Source: Branchipolynoe longqiensis (Eukaryota > Annelida > Polychaeta > Phyllodocida > Polynoidae). Taken from it: a stretch of 64,000 nt of DNA. Below are positions 32,320 through 42,889 of this stretch, one piece after another. The position numbers and the translations under genes were made by a program. The notes beneath the pieces were generated by a model. The model did not search any database. It worked only from the letters and a program-made list of their open reading frames with translations, and was not told the DNA's origin. How positions within the stretch are numbered: position 1 is the first letter of the stretch; each line of letters begins with the position of its first letter. The stretch lies in assembly GCA_030323885.1 (NCBI GenBank), contig CM059186.1:20684998-20748997 (forward strand), given 5' to 3'.

Positions 32320-33090
32320 GTGTGTGGGGCGCTGAGTGTATGAGCCTGTGAGTGTGTGAGTGTGTGAGTGTGTGGGCGTGTGAGCGTGTGAGCGTGTGCG
32401 TGTGTGAGTGTGTGAGTGTGTGAGTTTGTGAGTGTGTGAGTGTGTGAGTGTGTGAGTGTGTGAGTGAGTGTGTGAGTGTGTGTGAGTGTGTGAGTGTGTG
32501 TGTGTGAGTGTGTGAGTGTGTGTGTGAGTGTGTGAGTGGTGTGTGAGTGTGGTGATGAGGTGTGAGTGTGTGAGTGTGTGCATGTTTGATGTGTGAGTGT
32601 GTGAGTGTAGTGTGTGAGTGTAGTGTGAGTTTGAGAGTGTGTGAGTGTAGTGTGAGTGTGTGTGAGTGTGTGAGTGTGTGAGTGTGTGAGTGTGTGAGTG
32701 TGTGAGTGTGAGTGTGTGAGTGTGTGTGTGAGTGTGTGTGTGAGTGTGTGAGTGTGTGAGTGAGTGTGTGAGTGGTGAGTGTGTTGAGTGGTGTGTGGTG
32801 TTTGAAGTGTGTGAGTGTGTGAGTGTGTGAGTGTGTGAGTGTGTGTTGTGTGTGAGTGTGTGTGGAGTGTGTGAGTGAGTGTGTGAGTGTAGTGTGAGTG
32901 TGTGTGAGTGTGTGTGTGTCGTGTGAGTGTGTGAGTGTTGTGAGTGTGTGAGTGTGTGAGTGTGTGATTGTAGTGAGTGGTGTGGTGTGTGAGTGTGTGA
33001 GTGTGTGAGTGTGTGAGTGTGTGAGTGTGTGAGTGTGTGAGTGTGTGAGTGTGTGAGTGTGTGAGTGTGTGAGTGTGTGAGTGTGTTTGA
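32320..33090. repeat. (TGTGTGAG)n microsatellite
   Basis: Octamer tgtgtgag/gtgagtgtg repeats run for about 770 bp with interruptions. The minus-strand ORFs of about 300 codons across it (HSHTHTLT) are shadows. Confidence 0.95.
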
Positions 33091-33195
33091 ACGGGTGTAC
33101 AAATGAGTTGATAAAGAAAGATGATGATGGTGCCTCAAACAACGTCTCTCTCCTCGAAGTCGCTGGTACATAGATCACAACGGGTGCTGTTTCTT

Positions 33196-33450
33196 AAAGT
33201 TGCGTGGGTTCAAACTTTGGTCGAGTCAAACAAATGACTTAAAAATTGATACTCATCGCTTCCTAGCCAGGCGCTCGTCATTATTAGGATAGGGCAAGGA
33301 CTGGTTGAATCAGTGTCAGGATAATGTGACTGAGTGAGATATCAGGTCATGGTGCTGAGAGCACTGTAGAGTCACCATGAGTGTGCACTGTCAAAAGTCA
33401 GTACCCGCCCTTAAATGTTGCCAGGATATAAAACACCAACAAGCAACCAA
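33196..33450 (+). mobile_element. SINE-A copy, head truncated
   Basis: Starts at box B (cgtgggttcaaactttgg) and runs to the tail; the next element, a TTAA MITE, begins at once. Confidence 0.87.
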
Positions 33451-33456
33451 CTTAAT

Positions 33457-33812
33457 GTTGCATAGTCCGATGTTTTTAGTTTTTGTCATTTTCTGAGATA
33501 GATATATTAAATTGATTGCTACAATCGACCTTACTTTAATTTGAAGTAACTTATATTTTAAATCATGAATAACTAACTTTTGAGATATTTGAGGTGTAAA
33601 CATGCAAATTTAATTTAGGCACGCATGCCAAAACTCTGACATCATACATATACTTTTGCAGTGCCTGGTTCTATGAAATTGATTCAGTAATCCCTTCTAT
33701 GTGGCAATGCATGCTTAGTTACTGCATCAATATCTAAGTTAGATATCTAGAATCAAATTGAGATAATCTGATAATCGTTTTGGTTTTAAGATACCTTAAT
33801 GCTGAAACCATG
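33457..33812. mobile_element. TTAA MITE (family D), right end eroded
   Basis: TTAA then tgttgcatagtccgatg, family D body, fading near gataccttaatgc. Confidence 0.78.
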
Positions 33813-34216
33813 TGTGGGTAGATTTATTTTTAAAGATGCATAGTATGGTGAAAGCATTAATTTCTTGTTAAAAACATTTTATTGGTAAATATTTGATTCA
33901 TGTGAATACTTTAAATTTGCAGATTAGACAAGGCAAGAGCTGATTCTTGTTTTGGCAGATTGTCCTGCCAACGCCCAATGAGCGATTATGCCGAACCATG
34001 TACATTGGCCCGGTTATTTACTTTAATCCTTTAAATCTGACTCACCAAACAACGGTCACCTCCCTAACAATTCAGCGTCTTCCTGTCTTCTCATTCTCCT
34101 AATTTTCTCTACCCCCTCCATCTCCTCACACACCCATGCTCCCTCCTCCTCATCCTTCCCATCCCCACTCTCCCCCTTTTCTCTCTTCCTACTCTTCCCT
34201 CTCAGTCGAATTGGTC
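33813..34216. other. Unassigned DNA, pyrimidine-rich at the end
   Basis: No gene or shared repeat recognised. Confidence 0.4.
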
Positions 34217-34219
34217 ATA

Positions 34220-34811
34220 CAGTAAAACCTCTCTAAATCGACCGACCTTGGGACCGAGTGTAAGTGGTCCCTTTAGGGAGGTGGACGTTTTTTGTTTTTT
34301 TGGGGGGGGAGGGGTAAATATGTTTATTCTGCTGAATAAATCTTTTGTCAGTGCCAAAGCACAGGCGGTTTTTTTTTTTCAGTTCAGGGTTATTTACACA
34401 AAATGTATATAGAATAAGGTGTATAATACCTGTTGAATGCACATTGAAATTCTGTAACCCAAAGGTTCCATAGCAATATGGTAACAGTAGTGTCATATAA
34501 CTAGATCAATATTAGTCAATGTGAGTATTTACATAGTATTTAGAATGTAAGCAGAAGTTGTCGTCTGTATTCAGTTGGTAAGGTTGTAGTAAGTTTTAAT
34601 GTTCAGTTGCAGTTAGGCAAGCGGTATATAAATGTTGGTTTGTTAGAAATATTCTAGTGTAACTCTAGTGTAGTTAGTTATGTGAGTTTATGAATTATGT
34701 TGTTTGGGTTGGGTTGTTAATAGGGAGTTAAAATATGGTTACGATGACATTTTTGGCACCCAAATAAAGCAATCGATATAGGGGAGGTGGTCGATTAGGG
34801 AGGTTTTACTG
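34220..34811. mobile_element. Pogo/Tigger-like MITE interrupted by a retroposon tail
   Basis: Perfectly formed ends, TA-cagtaaaacctctctaaatc and gattagggaggttttactg-TA. The internal sequence matches the 193-bp MITE at 31475 up to about 34290 and again from about 34725 (agttaaaatatggttacgat). Confidence 0.83.
34310..34725 (-). mobile_element. Hairpin-tailed retroposon, copy 3
   Basis: About 415 bp nearly collinear with 57942-58392. The minus strand ends with a hairpin region (ctgtgctttggcactgac), cagcagaataaacatattta and a homopolymer. It entered the pogo-like MITE, so it is younger. Confidence 0.8.
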
Positions 34812-34845
34812 TAATTTTCTTTTCTTTTTTTCCTTGTTACATTAT

Positions 34846-34940
34846 GGTTCCATAGTCCGATGATATTGAGTTTCTGTAACTTTTTCTGAGATAAATATAT
34901 TAAATTAAATGTCAGGACCTAACTTACTTTAGTTTTTGAT
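34846..34940. repeat. TTAA MITE left-end fragment
   Basis: Contains ggttccatagtccgatgata and tttctgagataaatatatta of family D, then breaks off. Confidence 0.65.
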
Positions 34941-34960
34941 TTTGATTTAATACAAATTGA

Positions 34961-35733
34961 GAAAGCTGTTAACATTTACCATGTAACATCCATTCATTGT
35001 ATTATTATAGCGCACATCCATAACATGATCTTCGCGCAGACAACAAATTAAAACAATATTTTATTGATTAGGGTTAAGCAAAAAAGATTCTCTTACGGGA
35101 AAACGATTGAAAAAACGTTTGGGACGATGCGTGCAAATATTCATATTTTCACTTTACCAAAAAAATCATAGCTACTCATATTTTGAATACAATTTGTGGG
35201 ATAGATTAAATACATGCAATCTTATTATTATTATTACTAACATACTTAAAGCTGCATAGTCCGATGAAATATCAAATATTCAAAACCAAACCAATTATCT
35301 AGATTTGATTTTACATATCTAACTGAGATACTGATGCACTTATTAATCATTTGTTTCTGCGTAGAAGGCAATACTGAGTCAATTTAACAGAACCTGTTAC
35401 TGAAGAAGTCTATTGTGTCAGAGTTTTGGCAAGCTTGCCAAAACTAATTTTGCATGTTTGCACTCGAAATATCTCAAAAGTTTACCATTTAAAATAAAAG
35501 TAACTTTGAACTAATGTAAAGTAGATACTAGTGATCGATCTAATATATTTATCTCATAAAAAATACAGAAATTCAAAACCATCGGACTATGCAACTTTAA
35601 TATACAGAGTCAACTATAACTATTTGAGTTATCACCCGCCCGAAAAAAGGGCAAAATCATTAACAATGTAACATGGAAACCAAATATGTGGTATACAGTT
35701 TCTGAGAATGACCCATATATGAAAATTCCTTGG
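34961..35733. mobile_element. TIR element E, copy 1, carrying a TTAA MITE
   Basis: The outer right end ggtatacagtttctgagaat..cccatatat is the complement of the left end of the copy at 56885. The inner blocks ttgattagggttaagcaaaa, ttttcactttac and gtgggatagattaaatacat match that copy in inverse orientation. The left end is poorly defined. A complete family D MITE sits inside. Confidence 0.72.
35250..35596. mobile_element. TTAA MITE (family D), reference copy with known empty site
   Basis: 347 bp between TTAA at 35246-35249 and 35597-35600. The terminal inverted repeats are agctgcatagtccgatg and its near complement catcggactatgcaact. The homologous position in the other copy of element E (56988-56991) has a single TTAA and no insert, showing target duplication of exactly TTAA. 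Use of TTAA suits Kolobok or piggyBac superfamilies; the ends do not decide between them. Confidence 0.9.
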
Positions 35734-35845
35734 TGCTAATGAACAGATGTGCGCGTCCGTTAGGGATGAGGAAGGCCAGTGGTGGCGCCACCGGTTGGAT
35801 CGTGGTGGTCAGGATGCACAGAGTAACAAATAAGTATATATAATA

Positions 35846-36350
35846 CAGCACAACCAGGTTAAACCAAGCTCGGTTAAACCAAACGATCGGTTAATCCACA
35901 CTTTTTTCGGTGGCCCGGCAAAATACTACCATTTATTATATAAAAAAGTTAGTTAAACCAAAGTTGGTTAATCGAAACTATTGGTTAATCCAAACAAAAT
36001 TGTCAGGCCCCAGGCCACTCCCAGTATGGTTAAACCAAACTTCTATGTGGTTATAAGGTCATCTAAGACTTTTTTATATGATAAATGGTAGTATTTGGCC
36101 AGGCCGCCGAAAAAAGTTTGGTTAATCGATCGTTTGGTTTAACTGAGCTTGGTTTAATGGGGTAATTTTGTATATACATAAAAAACAATAATCAAAGTGT
36201 CCACATACAGTGTATATTGCATTCATAATGTACCTGCTTTTTTGCCAAAGCCAAGTCAAAGTCGAAGCCAAAGCTCAGTTAAACCAATGATTGGTTAAAC
36301 CAAACAAATTTCTATGGTCCCTTCAAGTTTGGTTTAACGGGGTTATACTG
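35846..36350. mobile_element. Pogo-like MITE with long terminal inverted repeats, plus a second right end
   Basis: The left arm (cagcacaaccaggttaaacc, aaacgatcggttaatcc, ttttttcggtggcccggc) is complemented by the right arm ending at 36170 over about 85 bp. A further right terminus caagtttggtttaacggg..ttatactg-TA ends at 36350. TA flanks both. The region is one element with a duplicated end, or two adjacent relatives. Confidence 0.72.
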
Positions 36351-36659
36351 TAATACCAACAATAATAATAATAGAAATAGCTTCCGTGCTTTTATACTCG
36401 CATAATACTTATGCATCACATGCATCACTTATGCATCACATATAATGTTAAAAGTTAAAATTTATCGTCTGTTGACGAGAACGGGCAGACGCAGCTGGCA
36501 GACAGTGGTCAGAGCCCCTCACAGGAGGCGCCACTGTGGCCAATACTGTAACTACACAGGGCCAGTAAATAGCTTATAAAGTTATAGTGAGTGTCATATG
36601 ATATGGGGACCTGAAAATAGATAGTGTCCTTGTTTATATTCCCATAACAGATTATAGAG

Positions 36660-36705
36660 CATATATATATTATATATTATATATATATATATAATCAGGG
36701 TTGTT
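36660..36705. repeat. (TA)n microsatellite
   Basis: Alternating TA directly downstream of the candidate splice donor at 36716. Confidence 0.95.
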
Positions 36706-36716
36706 CTTTAGCATAC

Positions 36717-36836
36717 CTGCTCTGCCTTGGCCTCATGGTGGACGGTGGTTTCCGTAGCTGCGTAGTAGTTAGTAGGCGGCATACCGTCTCGGTCTCGGTC
36801 TCTGCCTGGCATAGTAGGTGGCATGTCGTCACTCAT
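36717..36836 (-). CDS. Candidate first coding exon of a host gene
   Basis: On the minus strand ATG at 36836 opens 40 codons of normal complexity: MSDDMPPTMPGRDRDRDGMP, then PTNYYAATETTVHHEAKAEQ. They end exactly at CAG|GTATGC, a strong 5' splice site; reading on, the frame stops two codons later. No signal peptide or membrane segment is seen; the peptide is acidic and basic mixed and probably an unstructured N-terminus. The sequence just upstream (36837-36990) is unique, GC-balanced and free of repeats, like a 5' UTR or promoter. It is too short to be found by ORF length alone. I do not recognise the protein. Alternatives are chance (40 open codons are not rare) or an unrecognised element. 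Confidence 0.5.
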
Positions 36837-37000
36837 CTCTCAGTCTGACCGCCCGAGCGCCAGCCTAATAATAGTCGTGTGATAAACTACTGTCGGACAC
36901 CGGCATTGGCAGCTGGAGCTGACTGACTCCTTCAGCGTGGTGGCGCCTATCGAGAGGACTGACGCCTCGACTGCCGGAAGCGGTTGGGGTTGCAGCTGGG
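36837..37000 (-). promoter_or_regulatory. Probable 5' UTR/promoter of the candidate gene
   Basis: Unique sequence upstream of the ATG, with a ggcgcctatcgag/ggtggcgcc region and no TATA box at a usual distance. The assignment depends on the exon being real. Confidence 0.3.
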
Positions 37001-37150
37001 GGGGGGGGGGGGGGCGGAGGGCAGGGGGTGTCAGTAGGGTGGAAGGGTGGTGTCGGCAGGGGTATGGGTGGAAGAGGGGTGGGGTAGGGGTGGTGTAGGA
37101 GCGGTGTTGCAGTACGGGTGGGTCTGGAGGGTAGAGGTGGTATTGGGGTT

Positions 37151-37470
37151 GGTTGGTTGTTGTAGTTTAACGTGCGGAAAACATCTAAGGTCATATCAGG
37201 ATGGGTACCGACTTGTGACACTGCACACTCATGGTGACATTACAGTGCTGCCCCACTGGGAAATCAGACCGCTGGCCCCATGACCCAATATCCCACTCAG
37301 TCACATTATCCTGATGCTGAGCTAACCACCAGTCCTTGCCCTATCCTAGTATTGCTGAGCGGCAGGCTAGGAAGTGACAAGTATACATTTGATAAGTCGA
37401 CCGCGAACCGAACTCCCGATCTCCCACACGCGAGGCCCGCGCTCTACCCATTAGACCACCGCGCCCGGTG
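37151..37470 (-). mobile_element. SINE-A copy with a third tRNA-head subtype
   Basis: The body and tail are SINE-A, but the head complement reads ggcgcggtggtctaatgggt, then agagcgcgggcctcgcgtg, unlike the ggccgaatgag and ggccgaatcgg heads elsewhere. Confidence 0.87.
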
Positions 37471-37654
37471 TGTTGGGGAATGTGTGGTGTCGATGGGAGG
37501 TGGGGTGTGGTAGGGGTTGTGGAGTGGGGGGTGTAGGGGTGGTGTGGGAGGTAGGGCTAGTGTCGGGGTAGGAGTGGTGTCAGGGTAGGGTGGGGTGGGG
37601 TGAGGTGGGGTGAGGTGGGGTGAGGTGGCCTGGTGTAGGGGTGGGGTAGGGGGT

Positions 37655-37995
37655 GAAGCTGCTAGAGGTTAGGGCTTATCCAAATGGCCACGTCGCGTGT
37701 TGCCTGGCAACAAACAGACTGCCTCCAGGGTGGTCTTGGGTGGTCACTGACATTCCACGCGGCCCTCCAGACCCGGCCAAATTAAGCCCGAGTAGAGAGA
37801 TCGCTCGGTCAGCCTACACCGCCCGCCTCTCCCCTCGGAGGCTTCACATTTCTATGAATTACCCGAAATTCGCTGGGCCCTTCTACCGCTCACTACCTGG
37901 TAGATTTATTTGCCAGTACCCCCGCCCCCCTGGGGACACTTTGGGCTGAAGGGCTAGTTTGGCTTCTGCGCATGTGCAGGCTTCGCAATGAGCTG
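37655..37995. promoter_or_regulatory. Unique island with a palindromic RFX X-box
   Basis: The sequence gttgcctggcaac at 37699-37711 is a perfect X-box (GTTGCC/GGCAAC halves), the binding site of RFX factors that control ciliary and neuronal genes. The island is otherwise unique and lies about 0.86 kb upstream of the candidate first exon, from which a SINE separates it. A 98-codon plus-strand ORF here has no recognisable feature. Confidence 0.45.
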
Positions 37996-38024
37996 TGATA
38001 CAGCAGCGCTTAGGTTCACACAGA

Positions 38025-38205
38025 TATGTATATATATATATATTGATATATATATATATATAGATGTGTGAAATATATATTGAGACTATTGCTGTTCACC
38101 GATGAAAAGAAGCCGCGATGCGACTTACTAAAAATCACATGGACAGGGTGAATAAGCCATCACAAAAAAAACGAATGTATGCAATGTATATATACATAAA
38201 TGGTA

Positions 38206-38238
<33 letters not shown>

Positions 38239-38468
38239 CTATATATGTATATATATACGAGTCAGGATCACGAAAAGAGGCCAAGTTGTCAGCGTCGATC
38301 ATTGGATGTCGGCGTCGATCGGCATACCTATAGTTTAGAAAATACAACAACCTTATTTGTTTCTAGGATAATTCAATATAAAACAAAGGAATGCATTACA
38401 CTTTAAGAATTGCGACGCCAACATCTTAAATAAACCACCAATTGGCCCATTTTCATGAGGCTGACTCT

Positions 38469-38505
<37 letters not shown>
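38025..38505. repeat. TA microsatellites with short unique spacers
   Basis: TA tracts at about 38030-38062, 38205-38256 and 38471-38509. A short direct repeat gtcgatcattgg/gtcgatcgg lies near 38295. Confidence 0.85.
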
Positions 38506-38509
<4 letters not shown>

Positions 38510-38512
<3 letters not shown>

Positions 38513-38823
38513 CAGACCGGATGGCCGAATGAGCTGAATGTCTGTCTCCCGTTTGGGTTAGAACCCTGGTCGAGTCAAACCAATGACTTAAAAATTGATA
38601 CTTGTCGCTTCCCAGGTGCTTGGCATTATTAATATTATGATAGGTGGCTTAATGTCAGGATAATGTGACTCAGTGTGATATCAAGTCATGGTGCTGGCAG
38701 TCCAGTCTCCCAGTGGGGCAGCACTATAAAGTCACAATGAGTGTACACTGTCACAAGTCAGTACCCGTCCTGATATGAGTAATGACCTTAGATGTTGACA
38801 GGACGTAAACCTCCAAAAACAAG

Positions 38824-38826
<3 letters not shown>
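38510..38826 (+). mobile_element. SINE-A copy embedded in (TA)n
   Basis: Full body with head gaccggatggccgaatgagc and a shortened loop before box B. It has TA tracts on both sides (38471-38509, 38826-38875), so it inserted into a microsatellite. Confidence 0.9.
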
Positions 38827-38872
<46 letters not shown>

Positions 38873-39350
38873 TATACATTTTCATTGAGGACAACAGATG
38901 AGACTACACTACAGTGAGAGTGGGTTGAGAAAGTTTATACTTTATAGCAAGATGTTTTCTGTCACCTACATAATAATTAATATATACATATATAACTAAA
39001 TAGGCTGCGAGTATCAAATATCTAGCCCAGTGGGTAATGAGGTTGGATGTTGGTTAGGTTGTGACACCACTGGTAGTAGTGATACTGATAGTATATATAT
39101 CTATATGTATATGTATATATATGTATATATATGTATATATAGCGAGTGGGCCGAAGCCGGCGCGCCAACGGTGTATTTATAGGCCGGCGCAGGACCGATT
39201 CACCGCCGGGGGAGGCTCGCAGCAAAAACGTAGTGCGGAAAACAATAGACCATTTCGTAATAACCCTGGTTAACATTCGAAGAAAAGCATAATGTATTTT
39301 ACGCCTACCTATATTTGCATAATTCTTTATGCGCCCTATATATATGTATA

Positions 39351-39390
<40 letters not shown>

Positions 39391-39461
39391 CACATGCACT
39401 GACCTCTCAGGCAAGGAGCCGCATAGACAGGTATGCGTGGGTAGTATGGTGATGTCAGGGA
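38827..39461. repeat. TA microsatellites and unassigned DNA
   Basis: TA tracts at 38826-38875, 39095-39141 and 39340-39387. Between the last two is a GC-rich piece (gccggcgcgccaacggtg, taggccggcgcagg). Confidence 0.6.
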
Positions 39462-39533
39462 GCCTAGGTGGTGTAATGGTTAGCACACTGGCCCGGAATG
39501 TAAAGAGATGTGTGTTCAAGTCCCGCTCTAGGC
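39462..39533 (+). pseudogene. tRNA-like sequence (pseudogene or SINE head)
   Basis: 72 nt with an acceptor stem gcctagg/tctaggc (one G-U pair), a four-pair D stem gtgt/gcac around loop aatggtta, and a TTCAAGT T-loop with a partly paired stem. The anticodon arm does not pair and position 33 is not T, so it is not a working tRNA. Box A- and B-like sequences are present. Confidence 0.55.
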
Positions 39534-39869
39534 GCAATATTTCCCATTTTCATCACCCCCGTGACACATATTAAACCATATGCATACCATACCATATTTT
39601 ACACCGTATGCATACCATACCATGAACCAGTACATAAAGCACAGTTCTATTCATATACCAGAAACTTACCTATATTAGTATATATCGGCATGTCTTACAC
39701 AAGTTACAGTTGTAGTTGCCCCACCACCACCACCACGTCCCCCCTCCCCCCTAACCCCCAACCCCGCCTCCTCTCCCCGCCACACACGCACACCACCTAC
39801 GCACTCCTGCCTCCCATCAGCACGGTCCTCACGGGGAAGGACACCCCACAGATACAGTTACTATGGTGA

Positions 39870-40020
39870 TTAGTTTATTTCCCCGGCCAGTCAATTCGGG
39901 GCGGTGGCCCAGCTGCCAGTGGCACGAGTAAATATTTTGATTACCATTAGCCCGTTAGCCTCTGGACGGGCGCAGGGCGGGCAGGGCGAGGCGAGGCCGG
40001 TCAGCGCGGGAGGGGGGGGG
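39870..40020. other. Small unique island
   Basis: Contains tggtgattagtttatttccc and taaatattttgattaccatt, homeodomain-like clusters, before a G-rich tract. Confidence 0.3.
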
Positions 40021-40099
40021 GGGGGTGTGTGTGTCGGGGCGGGAGGCTGACCACGGAGCTGTGCCGGGTGGTGGCCCTGCTTGGGCCGGGAGCGAGGCA

Positions 40100-40400
40100 G
40101 GTGCCGGGGTGTGGCGCCAGAGCCGGTGCCGGTGCCGGTGCCGTTGACGGGGACGGGACGGGGGACTGGGCTGGGGACGGTGACGGTGACGGTGACGGTG
40201 ACGGTGACTGTGACTGTGACGGTGACGGTGACGATGACGGTGACGGTGCCGTTGACATGGATGGGACGGGAGACGGGGCTGGGTACGGTGACGGTGACGG
40301 TGAGGGTGACGGTGACGGTGACGGTGACGGTGACGGTGACGGTGACGGGGCCGGGGCCGGGGCCGGGGCCGGTGCTGGGGCCGGTGCCTGGGCCGGTGCC
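40100..40400. repeat. (GGTGAC)n and (GGTGCC)n arrays
   Basis: Hexamer arrays ggtgacggtgac flanked by gccggtgccggt. Open frames on both strands are shadows. Confidence 0.92.
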
Positions 40401-40449
40401 GGTGTTGCAGTTTCCGTGGCACACCAGTTTGCGAGGGACACATCGCTTC

Positions 40450-41030
40450 TGCACATGCGTCAAAATCGAACAGCATCATCACTAACCTTATAAATTTAAT
40501 ATAATGTTTTTGGTACAGATGTTTTCTATATGTGTACCAAGCGATTTGTTTCTAGGTGGTGTGGTTTTAGAGATATTTCACTTCTTCTGTATTTTCTGTA
40601 TGAAGATTGCTCACGACCATTGACAATGCCTTGAGTTTGAGGGGATGCAGTCAGCTGAAACTGGCAGGGCGCTCAAACTGCGACACCGGGGCCGATGCCG
40701 GCCGGAGCCATTGCCGGGACCAGGAACGGCGATGGGGACATGACTGGGACCGGGGCAGGGGCAGGGGCCGGGGGTGGGGACGGGGCCGAGGCTGCGTGTG
40801 TGTGCCGGGCCCGCCGCCCGGTTAGCCGGCTAATGCGCCCGGACATAAAAGTAATACCTGTCAGTACTAAACCTATCAGGACCAAGTCACCAATTGAATT
40901 AGGAGCACCGGCTCGCAGGGTCGGCCGGGCCGGGCCCGGCCGGGATCACAGGACCCGGGGTGGCCGGGAGCACAGTCCCGGGCAGCCTTTGAAGGAACAT
41001 TAATGGTGAGGTTTATATTGACCGGAGCAG
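40450..41030. other. Unassigned DNA and GC-rich island
   Basis: 40450-40680 is AT-rich with nothing recognised. 40820-41025 is unique and contains agtcaccaattgaattagg, a gccgggccgggcccggcc block and gaacattaatggtgagg. Confidence 0.35.
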
Positions 41031-41034
41031 GGAT

Positions 41035-42640
41035 GGGAGGAGGGGCGAAGAGGGGTAGGGGCCTTGGGGGGGGGGGGGGGGGAGAAGGAGACGGGGGAAG
41101 GGAGGGGAATGTGGGAAGTGGAAGGACGGGAAGGAGGAGAGCGAGGCGAGGGAGGGGAGGGGAGGCGAATTTGGGGAGGGACGGGGGGGAAGGGAAGAAG
41201 TGGAAGGGGTGGGAGGGGAGATAGGGAAGGGAGGGGAGGAAGGGAGGGAAGGGAGGGAAGGAGGGAAGGGAGGAGGGAGGGGCGAGGGGGGGAGAGGAAG
41301 GGAGGAGGGAGAGGAGGGAGAGGAGGGAGAGGAGGGAGAGAGGGAGGAGGGAGAGGAGGGAGAGGAGGGAGAGGAGTGAGAGGAGTGAGAGGAGAGAGAG
41401 GAGAGAGTGGAGGGAGAGAAGGGAGTGGAGGAAGGGGCAGGGGAGAGAAGGAAGGGGGTGAGAGATGGGGAGCAACAAAAGAGGGAGGAGAGGAATAGAG
41501 AGGGAGGAAGAGGAGGGCGAGAAGGGAAGAGAGGGAGGTGATAGGTGGAGGGGCAGGACGGGACAGATGCGTGGATAGAAGGTGAGGGGGGGGGGGGGAA
41601 GGAAGGTCGGAACGGGATAGGCCAGAGAGGGGTGGTAGGAGCGGATGAGAGTTAGGGGAGAGTGAGGGGTGAACAATTTGGAAGGGTAGAAGTGGAATGG
41701 GGATGCCATGGAGGTGTCGTGTGAGAGTTGGGTTGTGGATTGTAGACGGACGGATGAGAGAATGGCACAGCAGAAAATATACTGGCGAATGGCATTGGTT
41801 CTAAATGAGGTATACAGATTGGGGTGGAGGTGGGGTGGGTGGTGTTAGTGTGTGCGCCTGGGGAATAGATGGAAAGTGGGCATTGACACTGACAGAGGAT
41901 TGAGAGTAAGGCTGGGTTGGTAGACGTGGGTAGTGAAGGGCTGTGCTGTACTTGTAGGTAAATGGGGTGAGCCGCATGGGGTGAGGTGGGGAGGGATGGG
42001 GCGTTAGTGTTTGTGGGGTGGCGGGGATGAGGTGTGGTTGGTGAGGAACTGTGACGTAGGTGGATAAGCTGCAGATCGGAAAGAGGACATGGGGGGAGGG
42101 ATGAGGTGGGGGTAGAGGTGGAGGAGGTTCGGGGAGAGGTGGGGGATAGGTGGGAGAGAAGTGGGGGAGAGGTGGGGGGAGAGGTGGGTGAAGGGGAGAG
42201 CTGATGAGAGGTAAGGAGAGGTGGGGCAAAGGGCGTAGAGGTGGAGTGAGGTGGGGCGATGTGGGGGAGGTGGGGGAGAGGTGGGGGAGAAGTGGGGGAG
42301 AGGTGGGGGAGAGGTGGGTGAAGGGGAGAAGTGATGAGAGGTAAAGAAGAGGTGGGGCAAAGGGCGTAGAGGTGGGGTGAGGTGGGGCGAGTGGGGGAGG
42401 TGGGGGAAAGGTGGGGGAGAGAAGTGGGGGAGAGGTGGGGGAGAGAGGTGAGGTGAAGGGAGAAGTTGAATGAAGAGGTAAGAGGTGGGGCAAAGGGCGC
42501 GTAGAGGTGGGGTGAGGTGGGGCGATGTGGGGGAGAGGTTGGAGTAAGGTAGGGCACGATTGCAGGTGAGTTGAGGCGACGTAGGGCGGAGTCGGGAGAG
42601 AAATGGAGTTACTTGTGGGGGAAGAGAGGGAGAGGGAGTA
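41035..42640. repeat. Purine-rich tracts (GGGAGGAGAGG and GGGGGAGAGGTGG types)
   Basis: 41040-41560 is almost pure G/A. 42060-42550 has gtgggggagaggtggggg repeats with a higher-order unit of about 110-125 bp that includes gcaaagggcgtagaggtg (near 42227, 42357 and 42490). Confidence 0.88.
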
Positions 42641-42889
42641 TGTGAGTTTGTGTGTGTGTGGTGGAGGGGGGGGGGGGGGTTCAGTCAGATTGAGTCGGCG
42701 CAGAACGTCGTGACGGGGTGTGCCCCAGTAGCCACCCCGCCTTCACAGCGGTCAAGTGACGTGATTGGGTCTGAACTATGTAGAGGGGGGCTGTGGGGGG
42801 GGGGGGGTGTCTTGGGGGGAGGGTGGGCAGGGGGGGGGGGCAGGGGGGAGCAGGGGTGGCAGGGGGGAGCAGGGGTGGCAGGGGGGGGG

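Noticed and set aside
32261..33178. Two minus-strand ORFs of about 300 codons rich in H, T and S
   Set aside because: Pure translation of the TGTGTGAG microsatellite.
37653..37949. 98-codon plus-strand ORF in the island with the X-box
   Set aside because: No domain, no splice or promoter context, and opposite to the candidate gene; more likely regulatory DNA open by chance.
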